The notes beneath the pieces are model-generated. The model ran no database searches and was not told where the DNA came from. It worked only from the letters and a program-made list of their open reading frames with translations. The position numbers and the translations under genes are program-made. A stretch of DNA of 64,000 nt from Hyphomicrobiales bacterium (GTDB taxonomy: Bacteria > Pseudomonadota > Alphaproteobacteria > Rhizobiales > Kaistiaceae): the NCBI GenBank assembly GCA_017305635.1, contig JAFKKF010000016.1, positions 55,507 to 119,506 of the forward strand. Direction: 5' to 3'. Position 1 is the first letter of the stretch. Each line of letters starts with the position of its first letter. This document shows, piece after piece, positions 27,978-36,413 of this stretch.

Positions 27978-29058
27978 GGCGGTGCCCGCGGAGGAAGCCG
28001 GCGGACCGGCGCGACTCTCGCCGGCCCTCGCGCTCACCGGCGCGGGCATCGCAGTGGCGGTCGCCGCACTCCTCTCGCTCGCCGTCGGCGCCATCCCGAT
28101 CCCGCCGTCGCGGGTGATCGCGGTTCTCATCCAGTCGCTCGGCGGCCGCGACGCCATCGATCCGGCGCTAGCCGGCGACGCCCTCGTCATCCTCGACATC
28201 CGCCTGCCGCGCACGGCCCTCGCCATGCTGGTCGGCGCCGCCACGGCGCTGTCGGGCGGCGTGATGCAGGGGCTCTTCCGCAATCCGCTTGCCGATCCGA
28301 GCCTCGTCGGCGTCTCGGCCGGCTCGGCGCTCGCCGCCGCGGCCTGGATCGTCATCGGCGGAAGCCTCGCGGCGAGCATCGCCCCGGTCGTCGGCACGCT
28401 CGGCCTGCCGCTCGCCGCCTTTGCCGGCGGGCTCGTCGCCTCGGTCATCCTCAACGTCATGGCGACCAGCGGCGGGCGCACCTCGATCGTCGGCATGCTG
28501 CTCGCCGGCATCGCCATCAACGGCCTTGCCGGCGCCGGCACCGGCTTCCTCGTCTTCATCGCCAGCGAGCAGCAGCTTCGCGACTTCACCTTCTGGACCC
28601 TCGGCAGCCTCGCCGGCGCGACGTGGATCAAGGTGCTCCTCGTCCTGCCCTTCGCCGTGGCCGTCGCCCTCGTCGCGCCGATGCTGGCGCGCGGCCTCGA
28701 TGCCGTGGCGCTCGGCGAATCCGCCGCCTTCCACGTCGGCGTGCCGGTCGAGCGGCTGAAGCGCATCGCGATCGTCGCGGTCGCCGGGGCCATCGGCGCC
28801 GCGGTCGCGGTTTCCGGGGTGATCGGCTTCTTCGGCCTGACGGTGCCGCATATCGTGCGCCTCGCCTGCGGGCCCGGCCACCGGCTGCTCCTCCCCGCCT
28901 CCGCGCTTCTCGGCGCGGCGCTCCTGACGCTCGCCGACGTGGTCGCGCGCACCGCCGGCGCGCCCGCCGAGGTGCCGCTCGGCGTGATCACCGCGGCGGT
29001 CGGCGCGCCGCTGATGCTGTGGCTGCTCGCTGCCCGCCGCCGCAGCATGGGCGAGTGA
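27955..29058 (+). CDS. hmuU: Haem ABC transporter permease HmuU
   Basis: The 367-residue integral membrane protein of the FecCD/BtuC family has about ten helices. It includes the conserved DIRLPRTALAMLVGAATALSG, GGVMQGLFRNPLADPSLVGV, SGVIGFFGLTVPHIVRLA and a final AAVGAPLMLWLL segment. The ATG at 27955 lies inside the hmuT gene (23-bp overlap), indicating coupled translation. It forms the membrane channel of the HmuTUV importer. Confidence 0.95.
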   Translation: MTTAPPTEAVPAEEAGGPARLSPALALTGAGIAVAVAALLSLAVGAIPIPPSRVIAVLIQSLGGRDAIDPALAGDALVILDIRLPRTALAMLVGAATALSGGVMQGLFRNPLADPSLVGVSAGSALAAAAWIVIGGSLAASIAPVVGTLGLPLAAFAGGLVASVILNVMATSGGRTSIVGMLLAGIAINGLAGAGTGFLVFIASEQQLRDFTFWTLGSLAGATWIKVLLVLPFAVAVALVAPMLARGLDAVALGESAAFHVGVPVERLKRIAIVAVAGAIGAAVAVSGVIGFFGLTVPHIVRLACGPGHRLLLPASALLGAALLTLADVVARTAGAPAEVPLGVITAAVGAPLMLWLLAARRRSMGE

Positions 29059-29062
29059 CGCA

Positions 29063-29839
29063 ATGATCGCGGCCAGGAGCGTGTCCCTCACCATTCGCGG
29101 CAGGACGATCCTCGCGCCCTCCGATCTCGCCCTCCGGCCCGGCACGGTGACGGCGCTGGTCGGGCCGAACGGCGCCGGCAAGTCGACCCTGCTCAAGATC
29201 CTCTCCGGCGAGATCCGCCCCGGGTCCGGCGAGGTCGCCGTCGACGGCACGGACATCCGCGCCATCGCGCCGGCGGCGCTCGCCCGCCTCCGTGCCGTGC
29301 TGCCGCAATCGGGCGACGTCGCCTTTGCCTTCACCGTCGACGAGGTGGTGCGCATCGGGCTCGCGCCCGGCATCCCGCGCGCCACCGCCAACGAGATCGT
29401 CCGCCGCGCGCTTGCCGCGGTCGATCTCGCCGACCGCGCTGCGCAGCTGAGCCCGACGCTCTCCGGCGGCGAGCAGCAGCGCGCCCATCTCGCCCGGGTG
29501 CTCGCGCAACTGTGGAGCTCGGGCCGCGGCGATGCCTGCCTCCTCCTCGACGAGCCGACGGCGAGCCTCGACCTCGCCCATCAGCTGCTGGTCCTGAAGC
29601 TTGCGCAGGCGCAGGCGGCGGCAGGCGGCGCCGTGCTCGCGGTCCTCCACGACCTCAACCTCGCCGCCATGGCCGCCGACCGGGTGGTCGTCATGAGCCG
29701 AGGTCGCATCGTCGCGGACGGAACGCCGGCGCAGGTGATCACGCGCGAGATGCTCGGCGCGGTCTATGGCGTGTCGCTCGGCGTCGAACGCCGGGGCAAC
29801 CGCGTCTTCGTCCTGCCCGCGGGAATGGAAGCGGCGTAG
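29063..29839 (+). CDS. hmuV: Haem ABC transporter ATPase HmuV
   Basis: This 258-residue ATPase has Walker A (GPNGAGKSTLLK), Q-loop (AVLPQSGDVAF), signature (LSGGEQQRAHLARVL), Walker B (CLLLDEPTASLD) and the switch His (AVLHDLNLAA). The family-typical Gln-Gln of GEQQRA is present. It is the last gene of hemP-hmuTUV, starting 4 bp after hmuU. A partial palindromic repeat follows the stop. Confidence 0.96.
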   Translation: MIAARSVSLTIRGRTILAPSDLALRPGTVTALVGPNGAGKSTLLKILSGEIRPGSGEVAVDGTDIRAIAPAALARLRAVLPQSGDVAFAFTVDEVVRIGLAPGIPRATANEIVRRALAAVDLADRAAQLSPTLSGGEQQRAHLARVLAQLWSSGRGDACLLLDEPTASLDLAHQLLVLKLAQAQAAAGGAVLAVLHDLNLAAMAADRVVVMSRGRIVADGTPAQVITREMLGAVYGVSLGVERRGNRVFVLPAGMEAA

Positions 29840-29873
29840 GGGCTGCGCCCTCCGCATCGGGCACGGCCATGCG

Positions 29874-29901
29874 AACGAACAAACCTCCCCTTGCGGGAGG
29901 G
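29874..29901. repeat. Partial family B repeat (half element)
   Basis: AACGAACAAACCTCCCCTTG and the following CGGGAGGG reproduce the left part of the family B repeats at 56658 and 57217, including the CCTCCCCttgcGGGAGG hairpin. The right half (outer partner stem) is missing. It sits between convergent hmuV and purU and may act as a terminator. Confidence 0.6.
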
Positions 29902-29925
29902 CTCAGGCGTCGCGTCGTCCTGTCT

Positions 29926-30792
29926 CTAGGTAAACACCACCGTCTTGTGCCCGTTGATGATCACGCGGGCCTCGAGGTGCATCTTGACCGCGCGCGCCAG
30001 CACCCGGCTCTCGATATCGCGGCCGACGGCGACCAGGTCGTCCGGCGACAGCGCATGGGTCACCCGTTCGGTCTCCTGCTCGATGATCGGGCCCTCGTCG
30101 AGGTCGGGCGTCACGTAGTGCGCGGTCGCGCCGATCAGCTTCACGCCGCGCTCATAGGCCTGGGTATAGGGCTTGGCGCCCTTGAAGCTCGGCAGGAAGG
30201 AATGGTGGATGTTGATCACGCGCCCGAACAGGCGCGAGGAGAACGCATCCGAGAGCACCTGCATGTAGCGCGCGAGGATGGTCAGCTCGGCCCCTGTCGC
30301 GGCGATGAGCGCCTCCAGCTTCTCCTCCTGCGCGCGCTTGTTGGCCTTGTCGACGGGCAGGACGTGATACGGGACGCCGGCGCCTTCCGCGAGCGCGCGG
30401 CTGTCCTCCCAGTTGGAGACGATGGCGACGACCTCCGCCCGCAGCCAGCCGACCTTGATCTGGTAGAGGAGGTGCTGGAGGCAATGGTCGAGCTTCGAGA
30501 CCATGATGATGATCTTCGGCACGCGGTCGCCGTCGACCAGCACCGTCTCCATGCCGAACTTCTGCACCACCGGCGCCATGGCCGTGCGCACCGCGTCGGA
30601 GGTCACCTCCGCCGGTGCCTGGAAGGCGATGCGCATGAAGAAGCGGTTGGTCGAGCGGTCCCAGAACTGCGCGCTCTCGGCGATGTTGGCGCCGGCATCG
30701 GCGAGCGTCGCGGTGACGCTCGCGACGATGCGCGGACGATCCTGGCAGGAAAGGGTGAGGACGTGGGTGCGGACGGCGGGCGTGGCGGTCAT
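29926..30792 (-). CDS. purU: Formyltetrahydrofolate deformylase
   Basis: This 288-residue enzyme hydrolyses 10-formyl-THF to THF and formate. It has an N-terminal ACT domain (about 8-85; HVLTLSCQDRPRIVASVTAT) and a C-terminal formyltransferase fold with the catalytic block VINIHHSFLPSFKGAKPYTQ and the Asp of HYVTPDLDEGPII. The length is normal. In alphaproteobacteria this gene often accompanies methyl-group oxidation, because demethylation loads formyl-THF; here the next gene upstream is the MocD/MocF-like oxygenase pair. Confidence 0.95.
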   Translation of the reverse strand: MTATPAVRTHVLTLSCQDRPRIVASVTATLADAGANIAESAQFWDRSTNRFFMRIAFQAPAEVTSDAVRTAMAPVVQKFGMETVLVDGDRVPKIIIMVSKLDHCLQHLLYQIKVGWLRAEVVAIVSNWEDSRALAEGAGVPYHVLPVDKANKRAQEEKLEALIAATGAELTILARYMQVLSDAFSSRLFGRVINIHHSFLPSFKGAKPYTQAYERGVKLIGATAHYVTPDLDEGPIIEQETERVTHALSPDDLVAVGRDIESRVLARAVKMHLEARVIINGHKTVVFT

Positions 30793-30845
30793 GCGCCGGC
30801 TTTTACACGAATCCGCTGGAATTTGATGCCGGCGCGCCGGCTTGG

Positions 30846-32075
30846 TTAAGCCGCGAGCAGTGCCTTCAGCTTCGTCTCCGGCGCGGCGAGCGCCGCCGGG
30901 TCGGGATGGGCGCGCTTCGCCACCAGCATCTCGGCGAGCTTCATGTCGCGGCCGATGCGGCCGATCGGGCCAACGCCGCTCGCCGCGACCAGCCGGCCGC
31001 TAGCGTCGAGATGGAAGAAGATGCGTGCGCCCTCCCCCTGGTCGCGCATGACCATGCGCCGTCCCTGGTCCACCAGGCCAGCGACCTGCAAATGCAGGTC
31101 GTACTGGTCGGACCAGAACCACGGCACGGCGGCATATTCCTCCGTGCCGCCCGCTATCGCCTTGGCGACATAGGCGCCCTGGTCCTGCGCGTTGCGCCAG
31201 GCCTCGAGGCGGATGCGCCTTCCGCCATAGAGCGGATGCGGGAAGGAGCAGCAGTCGCCGGCGGCGAAGATGTGCTCGTCCCCGGTGCGGAGATGCGCGT
31301 CGACCGCGACGCCGTTGTCGATGGCGAGCCCCGCGGCCTCCGCGAGCGAGGTCTCGGGCAGGGCGCCGACGCCGGCTACGACGCCATCGGCCAGCACCTC
31401 GCTGCCATCGGCGAGCATCACCGCGGCACCGCCGTCGCGCTTTTCGAGCCGCGCCAGTCCGACCCCGGTGAAAATCGTCACGCCCTCGGTGCGGTGCCGG
31501 GCGGCAACGATGTCGGCGATCTCCGCCGGCACGCCGCGCATGAGGATGCGCGGCGCCGCCTCGATGACGGTGACGTCGCAGCCGCGCTGGCGGGCGCTCG
31601 CCGCGATCTCCAGCCCGATGAAGCCACCGCCGATGATGGCGAGGCGCCGGCCCGGCTCGAGATGGGCGCGGAGCGCGAGCGCGTCGGCGAAGGTGCGGAG
31701 ATAGAGGAGCGCATCGCCACCGGGGATGGCGAGCTTCCTCGGTTTCGCCCCCGTGGCGATCAGCAGCGTGCCGTAGGGAATGATCGTGCCGTCGGCGAGC
31801 TTCAGCAGCTTGCCGCCGCGGTCGATGGCGACGGCGCGCGCGCCGGTCTCGTGGGCGATCTCGAGTTCGTCGAAGCGGAGCGCATGGGCGATGTGGGGCA
31901 CCGCCGGCTCGCCCTCGGCATGCATCACCGCCTTCGACAGCGGTGGCCGCTCGTAGGGCCTGTGCTCCTCGTCGCCGACGAGGGTCACGGCGCCGTCGAA
32001 GCCGCTTTCGCGGAGCGCGGCAGCGGCGCGGGCGCCGGTTTCGCCGGCCCCGACGATGACGATGCCCGCGTCCAC
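30846..32075 (-). CDS. FAD-dependent ferredoxin reductase (MocF/rubredoxin-reductase type)
   Basis: This 409-residue flavoprotein has an FAD-binding motif (IVIVGAGETGARAAAAL), the NAD(P)H motif (RRLAIIGGGFIGLEIAAS), the second FAD motif (IFAAGDCCSFPHP) and a C-terminal reductase domain. It is of the kind that passes electrons from NAD(P)H to a ferredoxin feeding an oxygenase. It begins 4 bp after the desaturase-like stop, so the pair is one transcription unit, as in rhizopine mocDEF. The intermediate Rieske ferredoxin gene (mocE) is not present here. Confidence 0.88.
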   Translation of the reverse strand: MDAGIVIVGAGETGARAAAALRESGFDGAVTLVGDEEHRPYERPPLSKAVMHAEGEPAVPHIAHALRFDELEIAHETGARAVAIDRGGKLLKLADGTIIPYGTLLIATGAKPRKLAIPGGDALLYLRTFADALALRAHLEPGRRLAIIGGGFIGLEIAASARQRGCDVTVIEAAPRILMRGVPAEIADIVAARHRTEGVTIFTGVGLARLEKRDGGAAVMLADGSEVLADGVVAGVGALPETSLAEAAGLAIDNGVAVDAHLRTGDEHIFAAGDCCSFPHPLYGGRRIRLEAWRNAQDQGAYVAKAIAGGTEEYAAVPWFWSDQYDLHLQVAGLVDQGRRMVMRDQGEGARIFFHLDASGRLVAASGVGPIGRIGRDMKLAEMLVAKRAHPDPAALAAPETKLKALLAA

Positions 32076-32079
32076 GCGC

Positions 32080-33174
32080 CTACTCGGCCGGGACGATCCG
32101 CGTGCCGTGATTATAGGGCACCGACTTCGCCCCGGGCGGGAGCTGCCGGCGGACGAAGTAGGTCGGGTCCTTCACCTGCCGCCACACCGTCGGGATGATC
32201 TCCTTGTAAGCCGCCCAGCAGCTCGAATAGGGCGTAGGGCAGTCGTTCTTGATCTTCTCGTGCAGCTTCGGCAGCGCGTGGTACGGCACCATCGGGAACA
32301 TGTGGTGCTCAACGTGGTAGTTCATGTTGAGGTAGAGGAACCGGAAGACCGGGTTCATGTAGACGGTGCGGCTGTTGAGCCGGTGGTCGAGCACGTCCTC
32401 GGCGAGGCCGGCATGCTGGGTCAGCCCGAAGAAGACCATCAGCCAGGCGCCGTAGAAGCTCGGCAGGCCGATATACATGGCCGGCAGGATGCTGCCCGTC
32501 CAGATGCAGGCGACGATCACCGCGGCATAGATGGCGAGGAAGATGCGGGCGGTGTTGTAGACCTTCTGCCGCTCCATCTCGGGGATGTAGGTGGCCTCGT
32601 CCGGCTTCAGCCGGCCGGCGGCATGGATGAACAGGCCCTTGAAGAAGTAGTAGCCGCTCTTCAACTGGAAGAAGTTGAGGAAGATGGCGATGACGTCGGC
32701 CGGCCGCATCACCGCGATCTCGGGATCGCGCCCGACGATGATGGTGTCGGTGTGGTGGCGGGCATGGCTCCAGCGCCAGACCGTCGGCTCGCGCAGCACC
32801 ATGAAGGACGCGATGTTGTAGACGACGTCGTTCATCCAGCGCGTCTTGAAGGCGGTGCCGTGGCCGCATTCGTGCCAGCGGCTGTCCGACGAACCGCCGT
32901 AGAGCACCCCATAGGCGATGAAGAAGGGCACGCACCAGATCGTCCCCCAGAAGTACCAGCCGAAGAAGCCGGTGACGAGGAAGGACGCGAACCAGATGAT
33001 GGTGTGGGTGATCGCGGGCTGGTCGCTCCGCTGCATCAGCTCCTTCAGCTCCTTGCGCGAGATCGGGCAGTGATACCACTCGGCGGCGGCAAGCCCGTTC
33101 TCTTCGGCAGCCTTGGTGTCGCGGCCGACGAGGCTGTAGTCGCGACGCGTGAATTCGACAGCGGTGGCCGTCAT
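32080..33174 (-). CDS. Fatty-acid-desaturase-superfamily non-haem diiron oxygenase (MocD-like)
   Basis: This 364-residue membrane protein has four hydrophobic segments and the three histidine boxes of the superfamily: HECGHGTAF, SHARHHTD and YHVEHHMF. The full-length pattern, including RDYSLVGRD at the start and VEHHMFPMVPYHALPKLHE near the end, is like MocD, the rhizopine O-demethylation oxygenase, as I recall it. An acyl desaturase is the alternative, but the missing acyl-lipid context and the partner reductase favour small-molecule hydroxylation or demethylation. It is divergent from the LacI regulator across a palindromic operator. Confidence 0.85.
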   Translation of the reverse strand: MTATAVEFTRRDYSLVGRDTKAAEENGLAAAEWYHCPISRKELKELMQRSDQPAITHTIIWFASFLVTGFFGWYFWGTIWCVPFFIAYGVLYGGSSDSRWHECGHGTAFKTRWMNDVVYNIASFMVLREPTVWRWSHARHHTDTIIVGRDPEIAVMRPADVIAIFLNFFQLKSGYYFFKGLFIHAAGRLKPDEATYIPEMERQKVYNTARIFLAIYAAVIVACIWTGSILPAMYIGLPSFYGAWLMVFFGLTQHAGLAEDVLDHRLNSRTVYMNPVFRFLYLNMNYHVEHHMFPMVPYHALPKLHEKIKNDCPTPYSSCWAAYKEIIPTVWRQVKDPTYFVRRQLPPGAKSVPYNHGTRIVPAE

Positions 33175-33253
33175 CGCTTTTCCTCCCGCAGGGCGGCAGT
33201 CCGGAATTCTCCCAGCTCAAGCTAGGCGGTCGCCGTTTCCGTCTCAATGAGAG

Positions 33254-33272
33254 AATGATAGATTCTATCATT
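33254..33272. promoter_or_regulatory. 19-bp perfect palindrome, probable LacI-family operator
   Basis: AATGATAGATTCTATCATT is a perfect inverted repeat (9 + 1 + 9) in the 166-bp gap between the MocD-like gene (leftward) and the lacI-type gene (rightward), 81 bp from one start and 68 bp from the other. LacI proteins bind such odd-centred palindromes. The site stands out as AT-rich in GC-rich surroundings. Confidence 0.78.
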
Positions 33273-33340
33273 TTCCATCATCGCCGCCGATCGGGGCGTG
33301 AAAGCCTTGCGAGACGGCGGAACGGGAGAAGACACGCGTC

Positions 33341-34372
33341 ATGGGCAAGCGGCCGACCATCCAGGACCTCGCGGAGGCCGCCGGCGTCAGCGTCGCCACG
33401 GTCGACCGCGTGCTCAACCGGCGCCATCCGGTGCGCGAAGAGACCGCGGCGCGCGTGCTCGCAGCGGCGGAGACGATCGGCTACCACGCCGCCGCCCTCA
33501 TCAAGCAACGCCTCGAAGGCGAGGCGCCGGCGCGCACGCTCCTGTTTCTCCTCCAGAAACGGCGCGACTATTTCTACCAGCAGCTCGCCGCCCACCTGCA
33601 GGCGGCGACGCGGCAGGCCGGCGCGATCCGCGGCAGGGCGATGGTCGAGTTCGTCGACGAGCTGGTCCCGGCGGTCATCGCCGAACGGCTGAGGGGCGCC
33701 CGCGGCCGCGCCGACGCGGTCGCCGTCGTCTCGGTCGATCACCCGCACGTCAACCAGGCGGTCGCCGCGCTCGCCGAGGACGGCGTGCCGACCATCGCCA
33801 TCCTCTCGGACCTGACCACGCCGGCGCGCGCCGGCTATGTCGGCCGCGACACGCGCAAGGAAGGCCGCACCGCCGGCTGGATGATCGCGCGCACCGCCCG
33901 GCGCCCCGGCCGCGTCGGCATCATCGTCGGCTCCTACCGCTACCTGTCGCAGGAGGCGGCCGAGATTTCCTTCCGCTCCTATTTCCGCGAGCACGCACCA
34001 ACGTTCAGCGTGCTCGAGCCGCTGGTGAACCTCGAGGAGGCGCGCATCGCCAACGAGGCGACGCTGCACATGATCGAGGCCAATCCCGACCTCGCCGGGC
34101 TCTACATCTGCGGCGGCGGGCAGGAGGGCGTGATCGAGGCGCTGCGCGCCGAAGCGGGCGCCCGCGACCTCGTGGTCGTCTGCAACGAGCTCACGCCGGT
34201 GACGCGCGCAGGCCTCATCGACGGCGTTCTCACCGCCGTCATCTCGACGCCGCTCCGGCTCCTCGCCGAGCGCACCGTGGAGGCCATGGTGCGCGCCCTC
34301 CTGCCCGATCGCAGCGAGCCGCCGGGACAGGTCTTCGTTCCCTCGGAACTCTATATCCCGGAGAATATCTGA
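33341..34372 (+). CDS. LacI family transcriptional regulator
   Basis: This 343-residue protein has an N-terminal LacI HTH and hinge (TIQDLAEAAGVSVATVDRVLN, about residues 5-30) and a periplasmic-binding-like sugar-sensing domain with a ribose-type plan (VGRDTKEGR-type GYVGRDTRKEGRTAG; GLYICGGGQEGV). It is of the type that controls CUT2 sugar importers. The palindrome upstream and the downstream importer make it the likely repressor of both the importer and the divergent oxygenase pair. Confidence 0.92.
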   Translation: MGKRPTIQDLAEAAGVSVATVDRVLNRRHPVREETAARVLAAAETIGYHAAALIKQRLEGEAPARTLLFLLQKRRDYFYQQLAAHLQAATRQAGAIRGRAMVEFVDELVPAVIAERLRGARGRADAVAVVSVDHPHVNQAVAALAEDGVPTIAILSDLTTPARAGYVGRDTRKEGRTAGWMIARTARRPGRVGIIVGSYRYLSQEAAEISFRSYFREHAPTFSVLEPLVNLEEARIANEATLHMIEANPDLAGLYICGGGQEGVIEALRAEAGARDLVVVCNELTPVTRAGLIDGVLTAVISTPLRLLAERTVEAMVRALLPDRSEPPGQVFVPSELYIPENI

Positions 34373-34390
34373 GCAGACGAATGCGCTTCG

Positions 34391-34426
34391 TTGACAAGCA
34401 GAGGCCAACCTGAAATAGACATTTCA
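34391..34426 (+). promoter_or_regulatory. Candidate promoter with overlapping inverted repeat before the CUT2 importer
   Basis: A perfect -35 box TTGACA lies at 34391-34396. About 15 bp downstream is TGAAAT-AGAC-ATTTCA (34411-34426), a 6+4+6 inverted repeat that overlaps where a -10 box would sit (no good TATAAT). The importer start at 34600 has AAGGAAGG upstream. A repressor bound here would block the promoter. Confidence 0.5.
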
Positions 34427-34599
34427 CGCGTGCTTGAAGTGCGATCATGCATTCCGTTGGGAGGCGGAGATGATCGACTTGGACGACCCCATTGATATGT
34501 CGGTCTTTTGTGCGTTGCGGCTGAAATGCTGCAATGCCTCGCCGGCTATAGTGGCTAACTGACCGGCTCCTCGCGTCACAAAAGGAAGGTGCCGGCCGC

Positions 34600-35340
34600 A
34601 TGTCAGTCCTGTCTCTCAGGCGCATTACCAAGAGCTTCGGGGCGATTCACGCGCTCACGGACATAGACCTCGACCTCGCGCCGGGGGAAGTGCTGGGCCT
34701 GATGGGGGACAACGGCGCCGGCAAGTCGACGCTGGTCAGGATCATCGCCGGCAACTTCCCGCCGACCTCGGGCGAGATGCTGCTCGAGGACAGGCCCGTC
34801 CAGTTCCACCGGCCGGCGGAGGCGCGTGGCGCCGGAATCGAGGTCGTCTATCAGGACCTCGCCCTCTGCGACAATCTGTCCGCGTCGGGCAACGTCTTCC
34901 TCGGCCGCGAGTCGAGCTGGCGCTTCGGGCCGTTCAAGTTCCTCTCGTCGCGCAAGATGAGCGAGCGCGCCGGCGACCTCTTCGGCGAGCTCAAGTCCGA
35001 GACGCGGCCCTATGATCTCGTGCGCCGCATGTCGGGCGGCCAGCGCCAGGCGGTGGCCATCGCGCGCACCCGCCTGTCGGAGGCCAAGATCGTGCTCATG
35101 GACGAGCCCACGGCGGCGATCTCGGTGCGCCAGGTCGCCCAGGTCCTCGACCTCATCCGGCGTCTCCGCGACCAGGGGATCGCGATCGTCCTCATCAGCC
35201 ACCGCATGCCCGACGTCTTCGCCGTCGCCGACCGCGTGGCGGTGCTCCGTCGCGGCCGCAAGGTCGCCGAGAAGCCGGTGGCGCAGTCGAGCCCGGAAGA
35301 AGTCACCGGCCTGATCACCGGAGCCATCCAGCATGCCTGA
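34600..35340 (+). CDS. CUT2-type sugar ABC transporter ATPase, single nucleotide-binding domain
   Basis: This 246-residue ATPase has Walker A (GDNGAGKSTLVRII), the Q-loop (EVVYQDLALCDNL), signature (RMSGGQRQAVAIAR), Walker B (KIVLMDEPTAAI) and the switch His (LISHRMPDVFAV). Most CUT2 importers use a fused double-domain ATPase of about 500 residues; this single-domain form is like FrcA of rhizobial fructose import and must work as a homodimer. It overlaps the permease gene by 8 bp. Confidence 0.92.
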   Translation: MSVLSLRRITKSFGAIHALTDIDLDLAPGEVLGLMGDNGAGKSTLVRIIAGNFPPTSGEMLLEDRPVQFHRPAEARGAGIEVVYQDLALCDNLSASGNVFLGRESSWRFGPFKFLSSRKMSERAGDLFGELKSETRPYDLVRRMSGGQRQAVAIARTRLSEAKIVLMDEPTAAISVRQVAQVLDLIRRLRDQGIAIVLISHRMPDVFAVADRVAVLRRGRKVAEKPVAQSSPEEVTGLITGAIQHA

Positions 35341-36367
35341 GTCACCCGCCGAAACCGGACGACCGGAGATCGGCGACGTCCGCATCCAGGACGTGGTCGG
35401 CATCAAGGAGATGACGCCCGCCCAGCGCCTGCTGGCGAGCCAGGCCTTCTGGGTCACGGTGGCGCTCCTCCTCATCACCGCGCTGATGAGCTACCTGCAG
35501 CCGGACGCCTTCGCGACCTACGAGAATTTCTACAATATCAGCCGCAATTTCGCGTTCATCGGCATCATGGCGGTCGGCATGGTGACCGTCATCATCACCG
35601 GCGGCATCGACCTGTCGGTCGGCTCGCTGATGGGCCTCGTCGGCGTCTGCTGCGGCGTGGTGCTGGAGGCCGGCTACCCGTGGTACGCGGCGGTGGCGGC
35701 GGGCCTCGCCGCCGGCCTTGCCGCCGGTGCGGTCAACGGCTGGCTGATCGCCTACGTGAAGCTGTCGCCCTTCGTCGTCACCCTCGGCATGCTCTCCTTC
35801 GCCCGCTCGCTGGCGGTGGTCCTCTCGGGCAACCGCATGATCTACAATTTCGGCCCCGGCGGCCCGGCCTTCAAATGGATCGGCGGCGGCGCCTTCCTCG
35901 GGCTCTCGCACGTTCTCTGGGCATTGATCATCCTCGTCATCGTGGTCGGCATCGTGCTGAAGTTCACGACCTGGGGGCGGCACGTCTATGCCATCGGCGG
36001 CAACGAACAGGCGGCGCGGCTGACCGGCGTGCCGGTCGACCGGATCAAGCTCGAGACCTACATGGTCTCCGGCTTCACCGCGGCGGTCGCCTCGATCCTC
36101 ACCGTCGGCTGGCAGGGCTCGGCGATCAACGCGCTCGGCACCGGCTACGAGCTGCGCGTGATCGCTTCCACCGTCATCGGCGGCGCCAACCTGATCGGCG
36201 GCGAGGGCGGCACCTATGGCGCCTTCGTCGGCGCGGCGCTGCTCGAGGTCATCCGCAACAGTCTCCTGATGCAGGGCATCGATTCGAATTGGCAGGGCGC
36301 CTTCGTGGGCGTCTTCATCGTTCTCGCGGTTCTTCTCGAGAAAATCCGCGGGCAAAGGCGTGCGTAG
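35333..36367 (+). CDS. CUT2-type sugar ABC transporter permease
   Basis: This 344-residue integral membrane protein of the RbsC/FrcC family has about ten helices. Family blocks include VTVIITGGIDLSVGSLMGLV, AYVKLSPFVVTLGMLSFARS and YAIGGNEQAARLTGVPVDRI (the loop that contacts the ATPase). An N-terminal cytoplasmic extension of about 40 residues precedes the first helix. It overlaps the ATPase gene, and the binding-protein gene follows after 46 bp. Confidence 0.93.
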   Translation: MPESPAETGRPEIGDVRIQDVVGIKEMTPAQRLLASQAFWVTVALLLITALMSYLQPDAFATYENFYNISRNFAFIGIMAVGMVTVIITGGIDLSVGSLMGLVGVCCGVVLEAGYPWYAAVAAGLAAGLAAGAVNGWLIAYVKLSPFVVTLGMLSFARSLAVVLSGNRMIYNFGPGGPAFKWIGGGAFLGLSHVLWALIILVIVVGIVLKFTTWGRHVYAIGGNEQAARLTGVPVDRIKLETYMVSGFTAAVASILTVGWQGSAINALGTGYELRVIASTVIGGANLIGGEGGTYGAFVGAALLEVIRNSLLMQGIDSNWQGAFVGVFIVLAVLLEKIRGQRRA

Positions 36368-36413
36368 GGCTCGGCCAAGGAGCATGCGCCGCACCAATGG
36401 GAGGGACTCAACA

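Noticed and set aside
26982..29063. Minus-strand 693-codon frame across hmuTUV
   Set aside because: It spans three well-supported haem transporter genes and has shadow-type composition.
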